From: Opitutales bacterium
Lineage (GTDB): Bacteria > Verrucomicrobiota > Verrucomicrobiia > Opitutales > Oceanipulchritudinaceae
Length of the DNA: 6,912 nucleotides
Direction: 5' to 3'
Assembly (NCBI GenBank): GCA_007123395.1
Contig: SKLD01000019.1
Location: 1 to 6,912, forward strand
Positions 1 through 6,447 of this stretch are shown here, piece by piece. Each line of letters begins with the position of its first letter. The stretch's first letter is position 1. The translations under genes were made by a program, and so were the position numbers. Under the pieces are notes generated by a model that was not told the origin of the DNA, did no database searches, and saw only the letters and a program-made list of their open reading frames with translations.

Positions 1-66
1 ATCAAGGACCTATACCGTCACGCGCGACAATTTCCCCCTTGAAACGGGCGACAGGATGGAAAGCAT

Positions 67-84
67 CCGTCACACAATCGTCAC
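67..84 (+). promoter_or_regulatory. Candidate Pho box upstream of the phosphate symporter gene
   Basis: CCGTCAC, a 4-base A-rich spacer (ACAA), then TCGTCAC: two heptamers with an exact 11-base period. The E. coli PhoB box is two CTGTCAT/C heptamers with a 4-base A/T-rich spacer, and here the core GTCA is intact in both halves. A weaker third unit (CTGCGAC) continues the 11-base register to about position 98, and another exact CCGTCAC lies at 15-21. A possible -10-like TATGCG follows at 99-104, roughly where a PhoB-activated promoter would have it, but it is a poor match. The downstream genes are a Na/Pi symporter and PhoU, which makes PhoB control plausible. The site itself is a by-eye call. 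Confidence 0.5.
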
Positions 85-200
85 AATACTGCGACACTTA
101 TGCGATCCACAGGCAAGAATCCGCCCGAAATGAATCGAACCCGCCGCCGATGCGGACTAACTGCCTGCCATGACGGCACGGTTGCCAACCTACCCCGCAT

Positions 201-1310
201 ATGAAATACGCGCCGTCTCTACCGCCGCCGTTTATAACTGCGCTGAAGATCGCGGGGATCTTTCTCGCCCTCTACTTCTTCATTGTCGGCGTGGGCGGGA
301 TGGGCCACGCCTTCAAGCTCTTCGGAGCGGCATTCGCGGAGCAACTGCTGGCGGCCACCTCAAATCCTTTGAAAGCGCTGTGCATCGGCATCCTTGCAAC
401 GTCGCTGGTGCAGAGTTCGTCGACATCGACGTCGATCATCGTGGGTATGGTGGCGGGCGGAGCGCTCTCGGGGCAGGCCGCCGTCTTCATGATCATGGGG
501 GCGAACATCGGCACGTCGATCACGAGCATGCTGGTGTCGCTCGGACACATCCACCGCAAGCAGGAGCTGGAGCGGGCCTTTTCGGTGGCCTCGGTGCATG
601 GATTTTTCAATCTGTCGGCGGTCGCGATTCTGTTTCCCATCGAGTTGAGCACGGGCCTGCTGAGCCGGGCGGCCTCGGGCAGCGCGGATCTCTTCGCCGG
701 ACTGGGCGGGATGCGGCTGAGCAATCCGTTGAAGGCGGCGACCGAGCCGACCATCGAAGCGATCGCCGCGCTGAGCATGCACAACGGTTGGGTCATGATC
801 ATTGTGACGGTGGCGCTGACCTACGGGATGCTCGTGTGCATTGTTAAGTTGTTGCGCAGCATGGTGCTGCACCGCATGGAGCAGTTTTTCGACACCCATT
901 TGTTCCGCAACAGCGGGCGGGCGATGGCGTTCGGGCTGATCCTCACCTTCGCGGTGCAGACGAGTTCGGTGCCGACGGCGCTTGTCGTGCCGCTCGCGGG
1001 CGCGGGGATTCTGAAACTGGCGCAGGTCTACCCCTACTGCCTCGGGTCCAATCTCGGCACGACCATGACGGCGATGCTGGCGGCGCTGGCGACGGGGAGC
1101 GATGTGGCGGTGAAGGCGGCGTTCGCGCACCTGCTCTTCAATATCCTCGGCATCCTCCTCATCTGGCCGATCCCGGCGGTGCGGCGGATTCCCATGAAAG
1201 TGGCCGAGTTCATGGGGCGGCGCGCGCGCGACAACCGCTACATTCCGCTCGCCGTCGTCGCTCTGCTCTATTTTCTTGTCCCGGCGGTCTTCGTCTTTAT
1301 CCTCAACTAA
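201..1310 (+). CDS. Na+/phosphate symporter (Na/Pi cotransporter family, NptA/YjbB-like membrane part)
   Basis: Probable inner-membrane carrier that moves inorganic phosphate coupled to Na+. The 369-residue protein shows the internal duplication of the Na/Pi cotransporter family (SLC34-like). Repeat 1 has a QSSS motif at residues 71-74, followed by GANIGTSITSML at 100-111. Repeat 2 has QTSS at 253-256, followed by GSNLGTTMTAML at 282-293. Hydrophobic segments are visible at about 13-33, 60-88, 130-150, 196-219, 243-272, 305-325 and 347-368. The protein ends soon after the last segment, so the C-terminal PhoU domain found in YjbB-type homologues is absent; the next gene supplies it 9 bases downstream. 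ATG at 201 is chosen because it directly precedes the first membrane segment; no Shine-Dalgarno sequence is visible. Direction of transport (import or export, as proposed for YjbB) cannot be told from sequence. The candidate Pho box upstream suggests induction by phosphate starvation. Confidence 0.9.
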   Translation: MKYAPSLPPPFITALKIAGIFLALYFFIVGVGGMGHAFKLFGAAFAEQLLAATSNPLKALCIGILATSLVQSSSTSTSIIVGMVAGGALSGQAAVFMIMGANIGTSITSMLVSLGHIHRKQELERAFSVASVHGFFNLSAVAILFPIELSTGLLSRAASGSADLFAGLGGMRLSNPLKAATEPTIEAIAALSMHNGWVMIIVTVALTYGMLVCIVKLLRSMVLHRMEQFFDTHLFRNSGRAMAFGLILTFAVQTSSVPTALVVPLAGAGILKLAQVYPYCLGSNLGTTMTAMLAALATGSDVAVKAAFAHLLFNILGILLIWPIPAVRRIPMKVAEFMGRRARDNRYIPLAVVALLYFLVPAVFVFILN

Positions 1311-1319
1311 TCAATTCCC

Positions 1320-2006
1320 ATGTGGCGCAATCTTTTCAGTATCTTCAAGCAGGACAATCTCTTCACCCAAGCGCTCAAAGAGTCGCACGAGATGCTCGAT
1401 CTCGACCTAAGCATGATCGAGGCGTCGGTGGAATCGCTGCGCCGTTCGGACGACGGCTCCATCAGCATCGACATCCTAGGGATGGACAAACGCATCAACC
1501 GCTTCGAGCGCGATGTGCGACAAAAGGTGCTCACCCATTTGGCAGTGAGCGGCCCAAGCGATCTCTCCAGCGGCATGGTGCTCGTGAGCATCATCATTGA
1601 TATCGAACGCATCGGGGACTACGCGAAAAACATCCACGACCTCGCACGCCTCCACCCCTCCCGGTTGACGGGCGGCGCGGTGGAGGAGGATCTTGCACAC
1701 GTGGAAGCGCAGACGCTGGAGCTTTTCCGCGACACCGTTAAAGCCTTCCGCGAGAACGACGTGGAGATGGCGCGCCGCGTGATGGTGGGCTACAAGGAAG
1801 GTCTTTCGGCGGCCTGCGAAGGGATTGTCGCGGCCATCGTGGAAGCGCGGGCGGGCGATCTCGATCCGGGCACATCCGCCGCTGTCGCCCTCTACGCCCG
1901 CTACCTCAAGCGCATCGGCGGACACTCGCGCAATATCGTGACGAGCGTGGTCAACCCCTTCCACCGCCTCGGCTACAAGGAGAAGAAGCCAAAGAAGTCC
2001 CTTTGA
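1320..2006 (+). CDS. PhoU-like protein, partner of the Na/Pi symporter
   Basis: A soluble, all-helical protein of 228 residues with the tandem three-helix layout of PhoU. The first half carries the metal-cluster motif ERIGDYAKNI (residues 96-105; E96 and D100 are the expected ligands). In the second half the matching motif reads KRIGGHSRNI (197-206), so Glu is replaced by Lys and Asp by Gly, and this site probably cannot bind metal in the usual way. The N-terminal segment (MWRNLFSIFKQDN) resembles the linker that joins PhoU domains to Na/Pi transporters. The tail is lysine-rich (EKKPKK). The gene starts 9 bases after the symporter stop, so the two are very likely co-transcribed and perhaps translationally coupled; no Shine-Dalgarno is seen. 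The likely role is to modulate the symporter according to phosphate status. A link to PhoR/PhoB signalling, as for classical PhoU with Pst, is less certain because no pst genes are in view. Confidence 0.85.
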   Translation: MWRNLFSIFKQDNLFTQALKESHEMLDLDLSMIEASVESLRRSDDGSISIDILGMDKRINRFERDVRQKVLTHLAVSGPSDLSSGMVLVSIIIDIERIGDYAKNIHDLARLHPSRLTGGAVEEDLAHVEAQTLELFRDTVKAFRENDVEMARRVMVGYKEGLSAACEGIVAAIVEARAGDLDPGTSAAVALYARYLKRIGGHSRNIVTSVVNPFHRLGYKEKKPKKSL

Positions 2007-2010
2007 GATA

Positions 2011-2025
2011 CGCCGAGACGCGGCG
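2011..2025. terminator. Small GC hairpin between convergent phoU-like and hemL genes
   Basis: CGCCG and CGGCG form a perfect 5-bp inverted repeat with a 5-base loop in the 24-base gap between two converging genes. Its position suits a shared transcription stop, but there is no T-tract on either strand and the stem is short. It is at best a weak or factor-assisted terminator. Confidence 0.25.
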
Positions 2026-2030
2026 CAGGC

Positions 2031-3320
2031 TCACAACTTGCCGACCGCCGCGGCCAGCACCTCGCAAGCGCGGTCGATGTCGGCCACCTCGTGCGCCGTG
2101 CTGATAAAGAGCGTCTCAAACGGGCTTGGCGCAAGGTAGACGCCTGCCTCGAGGGCCAAGTGAAAGAGCTTCTTGAAATACGCGGTATCGCTGGCGACAG
2201 CGGCGTCGTAGTCCATGACCGGTTCCTCAGCGAAAAAGAGGCAGAGCATGGAGCCGGTCTGCGGCACTTGCAGGGGAATCCCTTTCTTTGTGGCGGCATC
2301 ACGGAGCGCCCCCGCCAATTGCCGCCCCATGGCATCGAGGCGGGCATACGGATTCTCCTCGACGAGAAGCTGGATGGCAGCGATGCCGGCCGCCATGGCG
2401 AGGGGGTTGCCCGAAAGCGTGCCGGCCTGGTAAACGGGTCCCTCCGGCGCGAGCTTGCCCATGATGTCTGCGCGCCCGCCGAAGGCACCGACGGGCAGGC
2501 CGCCGCCGATCACCTTGCCCATGGCGGTAAGGTCGGGCGTGATGCCTTCGATCTCCTGCACGCCGCCCGGAGCGAGGCGGAATCCGGTCATCACTTCGTC
2601 GAAGATCAAGACCGCACCGTGGCGCGTGCAGAGGTCGCGGAGTTGCTTGATGTAGCCTTGGCTGGGCAGGATGAGCCCGCAGTTGGCGGGGTAGCTCTCG
2701 ACGATCACCCCGGCGATTTCCTCGCCGTGGTCGTAGAATAAAGCATCAAGCGCCTGCGGATCGTTATAGGGAATGACGAGCGTCTCGGCGGCGAACGACG
2801 CGGGCACACCGGCGCTGTCGGGATTGCCGAGCGTCAACGCGCCGGAGCCGGCCTTGACGAGAAGAGAGTCGACATGTCCGTGGTAGCAGCCGGCGAACTT
2901 CACGATCTTGTCGCGCCCCGTAAAGCCGCGGGCGAGGCGGATGCAGCTCATAGTTGCCTCGGTGCCGCTGTTGCAGCAGCGCACGCGCTCGACCGAAGGC
3001 ACGAGCCGGGTGATCCACTCGGCCATTTCGACCTCGTAGGGATTGGGTGTGCCAAAGCTTGTGCCACCCTCAAGGGCTTCCGCCACGGCAGCGCGGATGG
3101 CAGGGTGGTTGTGCCCGTGCACGGCGGGCCCCCATGTGCAGACAAAGTCAATCAATTCCCGCCCGTCGACAGTGTGGAGGCGCGCTCCTTCCGCCCGCTT
3201 TGTGAAAAAGGGCGTGCCCCCGACGGAGCGGAATGCGCGCACCGGCGAATTCACGCCGCCGGGAATAAGATGCCGCGCCCGTTCGAACAATGCCTCTGAG
3301 GATGATGGACTGTCTGCCAT
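2031..3320 (-). CDS. hemL: Glutamate-1-semialdehyde 2,1-aminomutase
   Basis: A cytoplasmic PLP enzyme that converts glutamate-1-semialdehyde to 5-aminolevulinate, the last step of the C5 route to haem and other tetrapyrroles. The 429-residue length is typical. Numbered from the ATG at 3320, visible class-III aminotransferase motifs are: N-terminal IPGGVNSPVRAF (19-30), phosphate-binding NSGTEAT (117-123), CYHGH (145-149) stacking on the cofactor, FDEVMTGFR (240-248) with D241 facing the pyridine nitrogen, the Schiff-base lysine K269 in MGKVIGGGLPVGAFGG, and QAGTLSGNP (298-306). An in-frame TTG nine bases upstream (3327-3329) could add three residues; ATG is preferred because neither start has a Shine-Dalgarno and the conserved N-terminus is downstream. 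One departure from E. coli HemL: the EPVAGN stretch reads ESYPAN. It lies downstream of nadE on the same strand, but repeats separate the two and no operon logic is evident. Confidence 0.95.
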   Translation of the reverse strand: MADSPSSSEALFERARHLIPGGVNSPVRAFRSVGGTPFFTKRAEGARLHTVDGRELIDFVCTWGPAVHGHNHPAIRAAVAEALEGGTSFGTPNPYEVEMAEWITRLVPSVERVRCCNSGTEATMSCIRLARGFTGRDKIVKFAGCYHGHVDSLLVKAGSGALTLGNPDSAGVPASFAAETLVIPYNDPQALDALFYDHGEEIAGVIVESYPANCGLILPSQGYIKQLRDLCTRHGAVLIFDEVMTGFRLAPGGVQEIEGITPDLTAMGKVIGGGLPVGAFGGRADIMGKLAPEGPVYQAGTLSGNPLAMAAGIAAIQLLVEENPYARLDAMGRQLAGALRDAATKKGIPLQVPQTGSMLCLFFAEEPVMDYDAAVASDTAYFKKLFHLALEAGVYLAPSPFETLFISTAHEVADIDRACEVLAAAVGKL

Positions 3321-3401
3321 GGGTGCCAAGATGGGGGAAAGGCGCGGCGGAGATCAAGTCCGTGCTCCGTTGGGAGATCCTGCATGTATACCCGCCGGAG
3401 A

Positions 3402-3419
3402 GGGGACATTCCTGTCCCC
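3402..3419. repeat. Perfect hairpin, 7-bp stem with 4-base loop
   Basis: GGGGACA and TGTCCCC flank TTCC. Read in the nadE/hemL direction (- strand) the loop is GGAA, which belongs to the GNRA tetraloop class, so the RNA hairpin should be stable. GGAG lies one base 5' of the stem on the + strand. No T-tract follows on the - strand, so it is not a standard intrinsic terminator for nadE. Confidence 0.6.
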
Positions 3420-3464
3420 GGCAAGGTTCGCCCGCCAGCCGCAACACGGACAGGTTCCGAGGAG

Positions 3465-3502
3465 CGGAGCGACGACATGTCGAAGACCATGTCCGTGCTC
3501 CG
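3465..3502. repeat. Imperfect palindrome, 15-base arms
   Basis: The arms 3465-3479 and 3488-3502 pair at 12 of 15 positions: CGGAGC with GCTCCG at the base, a 3-base internal mismatch, then GACATG with CATGTC at the top around an 8-base loop (TCGAAGAC). GGAG directly abuts the 5' arm on the + strand. A stem with an internal mismatch is typical of REP elements. Confidence 0.55.
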
Positions 3503-3520
3503 TTGCGCGCCGAGATGCGC

Positions 3521-5164
3521 TTAGCTCACGTATTTTTGGACGATGGGGATGCGGCGGCCGACGCCGAAGGCGAGCGGTGAAATCTTTAGACCCGGTGCGG
3601 CCTGCTTGCGCTTGTACTCATTGAGGTCGACCTTGCGGATGACATCCCGCACGGCGGCTTCGTCGATCCCTTCGGCAATGATCTCAGCGGAGGAATGGCC
3701 TTCCTCGACGTAGAGTCTGAGGATGCGGTCGAGGACGGGATACGGGGGAAGGCTGTCCTCGTCCTTTTGATCGGGCCGCAACTCGGCGGAAGGCGGCTTT
3801 TCGATGGAATTCCACGGAATGATTTCGCGTTCCCGGTTTATCCAGCGGGAGAGTTCAAAGACCTTCGTTTTCGGCAAGTCGGAAATCACCGCGAGACCAC
3901 CCGCCATATCGCCGTAGAGCGTGCAGTAGCCGACGGCGATCTCGCTCTTGTTGCCGGTTGTAAGGAGCAGCGCGCCGAACTTATTGGACACAGCCATAAG
4001 AAGGAGACCGCGCGCGCGCGCTTGGATGTTTTCCTCGGTGACGTCACGGTCGCGGCCCTCGAAAAGCGGCTGCAGCACATCCTCGGCGGCGGCGACAAGG
4101 GATCCGATGGGCAGGCTGCAGTGCGCGATAGCAAGGTTGCGGGCGAGCGCGGCGGCGTCGTCGCAGCTGTGTTGGCTGGAAATCGGCGAGGGCAGGCTGA
4201 TGCCGGTCACGTGATCCGCGCCAAGCGCCTCGGCGGCGAGCGCCGCGGTAAGGGCGGAGTCGATACCGCCGGACAATCCGACAAGGGCGCGGCGGAACCC
4301 GCTCTTGCGGGCATAATCGCGCAGCCCCAGAACCAGCGCATCGTAGATGTCGGCACACTCTTCCTGCTCTAAAGAGGTGGCGACGGCATCGCCTGCCCCA
4401 CCCGCCGTGTCGATGACGCGTGCATCCGGTGCGAATCCAGCAAGCGCACCGATGCATTCGCCATTGGGTCGCATGACGAGGCTGTGTCCGTCGAAGATCA
4501 ACTCGTCGTTGCCGCCCACGGCATTGACATAGACGACCGGACAAGCAGCACGGTCGGCGGCGTGCCCGACGGTTTGCAGGCGGGTGGAGTCTTTTCCGTA
4601 GTGCCACGGGCTGGCTGAAAGGTTGACGAGGAGATCGAGACCGCGCCGCGCAAGTTGCGCGAGGGGATCGCCCCGGTAGTGGCGGCTGGTTTCCACGACG
4701 GGGCCGGTCCAGATGTCCTCGCAAATGGTTATGCCGATGCAGGCTCCGGCAAACTCAACGATGACCGGCTCCTCCGCCGCCTCAAAGTAACGGTCCTCGT
4801 CGAAAACATCGTAGGTCGGCAGCAGGCATTTGCGCGCGACGTAATCGATTCGCCCGCGGCGGCACCAAGCGGCGGCGTTGAAAAAGCGGCGTCCGCGCGG
4901 AGCGGGGTTGTTGTCGACAAATCCGACGACAGCCGGAACCTCCCCGACCTCCGCGGCGATGGATTTGAGCGAGGCAAGGTTGTCCGGAACAAAGCGGCGC
5001 TTAAAGAGCAGATCGCGGGGCGGGTAGCCGCAAACCGCCAGTTCCGGAAAGACGACCAGCTCCGCGCCGTCCCCGACGAGACGCCGGTAAGCTTCAAGGA
5101 TGAGGGCACGGTTGCCCTCCATGTCGCCGACGATGGTATTGATCTGCGCAAGGCCCACTCTCAT
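3521..5164 (-). CDS. nadE: Glutamine-dependent NAD+ synthetase
   Basis: Catalyses the last step of NAD+ biosynthesis, amidating deamido-NAD+ with ATP and ammonia released from glutamine. The 547-residue protein has two fused domains. Residues 1 to about 265 form the nitrilase-like glutaminase with triad E41 (VFPEL), K112 (ARKCLLPTYDVFDE) and C148 (ITICEDIW). Residues about 270-547 form the ATP-pyrophosphatase synthetase domain with the P-loop GLSGGIDS (296-303), LPSPISSQHS (324-333), TTGNKSEIAVGY (402-413) and the C-terminal KISPLAFGVGRRIPI (527-541). ATG at 5164 is chosen because the family begins with exactly this strand, MRVGLAQINTIVGD; the frame stays open far upstream only as an antisense shadow of the PHP gene. 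No Shine-Dalgarno is visible. The gene is divergent from the PHP gene across 171 bases. The glutaminase domain means the cell need not rely on free ammonia for this step. Confidence 0.95.
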   Translation of the reverse strand: MRVGLAQINTIVGDMEGNRALILEAYRRLVGDGAELVVFPELAVCGYPPRDLLFKRRFVPDNLASLKSIAAEVGEVPAVVGFVDNNPAPRGRRFFNAAAWCRRGRIDYVARKCLLPTYDVFDEDRYFEAAEEPVIVEFAGACIGITICEDIWTGPVVETSRHYRGDPLAQLARRGLDLLVNLSASPWHYGKDSTRLQTVGHAADRAACPVVYVNAVGGNDELIFDGHSLVMRPNGECIGALAGFAPDARVIDTAGGAGDAVATSLEQEECADIYDALVLGLRDYARKSGFRRALVGLSGGIDSALTAALAAEALGADHVTGISLPSPISSQHSCDDAAALARNLAIAHCSLPIGSLVAAAEDVLQPLFEGRDRDVTEENIQARARGLLLMAVSNKFGALLLTTGNKSEIAVGYCTLYGDMAGGLAVISDLPKTKVFELSRWINREREIIPWNSIEKPPSAELRPDQKDEDSLPPYPVLDRILRLYVEEGHSSAEIIAEGIDEAAVRDVIRKVDLNEYKRKQAAPGLKISPLAFGVGRRIPIVQKYVS

Positions 5165-5186
5165 GGCGGCGAAGAAGAACGCGGAA

Positions 5187-5209
5187 CCGGCGGCATGGCA
5201 AGCCGCCGG
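5187..5209. promoter_or_regulatory. Perfect 8-bp inverted repeat upstream of nadE
   Basis: CCGGCGGC and GCCGCCGG are separated by 7 bases (ATGGCAA). The repeat ends 22 bases before the nadE start codon, in the intergenic region shared with the divergent PHP gene. It could be an operator for a dimeric repressor or a hairpin in the nadE 5' leader. It does not match any NAD-regulator box I can name. Confidence 0.4.
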
Positions 5210-5335
5210 GGAGCCGAGCAAAACAGAGCCGTTACCGTGACAAAGGCTTTGGCGTTTGCTTTTCGCAGGAACCGCGGTGAGGGTGATTATCTTTTCCACC
5301 GGGTCGGCATGGAACCGCCCAGTCTCTTCCTTTGC

Positions 5336-6199
5336 ATGAACATTGAATTCGACTTTGACACCCACATCCACACGCCCCTGTGCGGGCACGCCATCGGGGA
5401 GCCCGAGCAGATTGTCGAAGCCGCCGACGAACGCGGCCTGCGGATGATCACTTTCACTTGCCACATCCCGATGCCGGACGAATCGTTCGGAGCGCGGGGC
5501 ATCCGCATGCGGCGGGAGGAACTGCCCGTCTACCGGCGCTTCGTCGATGAGGCGAAGCGCCTCGGCGAGGCGCGCGGCATCGAGGTGCGCTACGGCATTG
5601 AGGCTGAAATTTTCCCGGACGAAGACGTCATGGCGCAAATGGACGATACCCTCAGAGTGGAGCCCTTTGACTTCGTCCTTGGATCGTTACACCACCAGTT
5701 GCCCGCCTACCACAAGTGGTTACGCGAGCGCGGGCTAGTGACAGACGCGGAAGTCATCCGACACTACTTCCGCCACCTTGAGTCGGCGGTGCTCTCGGGC
5801 CGCTACGATAGCGTGGCGCATCCGGATCTCATCCGCCTCTACGGCACCCTCGCGGGACCGTTCGAGCCGGCGGACCACGAAGAAGAGATACGCGCGGCGC
5901 TCCGGGCGGCGGCGCAGAGCGGCACTTGCTGGGAGATCAATACGAGCGGCAAGTTCAAAGGCCAGGGACCTTACATCCATCCGCTGCCGGAGATTTTCGC
6001 ATGGGCGGTGGAGGAAGGCGTGGCCTTTACCCTCGGCTCGGACACCCACACCCCGGAAATGCTCGCGCAGGGCTTCGACGACGCCCGCCGCCTCCTCGAG
6101 TCCAACGGCGTTTCTACCCTGCGCTCCTTCCGGCAACGCAAGCCCGAAGAACGCCCTGTGGCTGCCGCTGTGCCCGCCCTCGGCAGCAGGGCCCGGTAA
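5336..6199 (+). CDS. PHP-domain phosphatase, histidinol-phosphatase (HisJ/HisK) family
   Basis: A 287-residue metal-dependent phosphoesterase of the PHP superfamily, probably hydrolysing histidinol phosphate to histidinol in histidine synthesis; another small phosphorylated substrate is possible. The full set of PHP metal ligands is visible in order: DTHIHTPLCGH (H10, H12, H18), TCHIPMP (H43), GIEAE (E89), GSLHH (H119/H120), VAHPD (H162) and SDTHTP (D236, H238). EINTSG (200-205) and the ending LRSFRQRKP also fit the HisJ family. Length is close to the usual 260-290. ATG at 5336 puts the first metal motif 9 residues in, as is normal; an in-frame ATG at 5309 would add 9 residues. Neither start has a Shine-Dalgarno. 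The last ~17 residues are Ala/Pro-rich and look non-conserved. No other his genes are in view, so the substrate assignment rests on motifs only. Confidence 0.85.
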   Translation: MNIEFDFDTHIHTPLCGHAIGEPEQIVEAADERGLRMITFTCHIPMPDESFGARGIRMRREELPVYRRFVDEAKRLGEARGIEVRYGIEAEIFPDEDVMAQMDDTLRVEPFDFVLGSLHHQLPAYHKWLRERGLVTDAEVIRHYFRHLESAVLSGRYDSVAHPDLIRLYGTLAGPFEPADHEEEIRAALRAAAQSGTCWEINTSGKFKGQGPYIHPLPEIFAWAVEEGVAFTLGSDTHTPEMLAQGFDDARRLLESNGVSTLRSFRQRKPEERPVAAAVPALGSRAR

Positions 6200-6216
6200 C
6201 CCCCCGTAAAAATCCC

Positions 6217-6232
6217 CCGTTGGCTCCAACGG
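6217..6232 (+). terminator. Hairpin just downstream of the PHP gene
   Basis: CCGTTGG-CT-CCAACGG is a perfect inverted repeat (as RNA, a 6-bp stem with a GCUC loop) starting 18 bases after the PHP stop. A short A-run precedes it and no T-tract follows on the + strand. It could be a weak terminator or a transcript-end stabilising stem. Confidence 0.35.
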
Positions 6233-6318
6233 CCCTCAGATAAGTTGCCGCTACCGCAAGAGCGCGGAGCAACCCAATCCCGAGGCGCGCGTGCTGGCGC
6301 GGCCTGCCTTTGGAGCGC

Positions 6319-6328
6319 CTGTCGACAG
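6319..6328. repeat. 10-bp perfect palindrome preceded by GGAG
   Basis: CTGTCGACAG is self-complementary, and GGAG lies three bases 5' of it at 6312-6315. This echoes the GGAG-plus-palindrome layout of the nadE-hemL cluster, but the stem does not extend further and the sequence differs. Confidence 0.25.
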
Positions 6329-6447
6329 CGGGTTCCAGCCGATTCCCTCCCGTGGTCTGCGTCGGGGACCGGCAAAAGGCCAATGCCATTGCATATTTCA
6401 ATCATGTGCGCGGTTCGAACACTGTGATTTTGACTTGGAGGAGTGCT

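Larger units (their letters stand above)
3358..3505. repeat. REP-like repeat cluster between nadE and hemL
   Basis: The 15-mer GTCCGTGCTCCGTTG occurs exactly at 3358-3372 and again at 3491-3505. Inverted pieces lie between: CACGGAC at 3445-3451 and CGGAGC at 3465-3470. Two hairpins (3402-3419 and 3465-3502) lie inside, each preceded on the + strand by GGAG (3397-3400 and 3461-3464). A GTAG/GGAG tetranucleotide 5' of an imperfect palindrome is the known arrangement of REP sequences recognised by RAYT transposases. The region has no convincing gene. It may act as an RNA processing or termination element between nadE and hemL. REP identity is inferred from layout alone. Confidence 0.55.

Noticed and set aside
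360..1130. 256-codon - strand frame opposite the symporter
   Set aside because: Arg/His-rich low-complexity translation typical of an antisense shadow in G+C-rich DNA; the + strand product is a clear membrane protein.
3327..3329. TTG start for hemL giving three extra residues
   Set aside because: An ATG nine bases downstream is available, and neither start has a ribosome-binding site to favour the rarer codon.
3330..3624. Small frames through the nadE-hemL intergenic region
   Set aside because: They run through the repeat hairpins and into nadE antisense, with Arg/Pro-rich composition and no family resemblance.
4008..4022. Run of alternating CG (also near 1219-1230) as possible Z-DNA
   Set aside because: Both lie inside intact coding genes and are explained by Arg/Ala codons in G+C-rich DNA.
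4655..5335. Long N-terminal extension of the PHP protein
   Set aside because: It is antisense to nadE, whose catalytic motifs are intact. PHP proteins begin just before the DTHIHT motif.
5165..5638. N-terminal extension of nadE by 158 codons
   Set aside because: The frame is open but antisense to the PHP gene. The NadE family begins at MRVGLAQ (5164), and the extension resembles no known domain.
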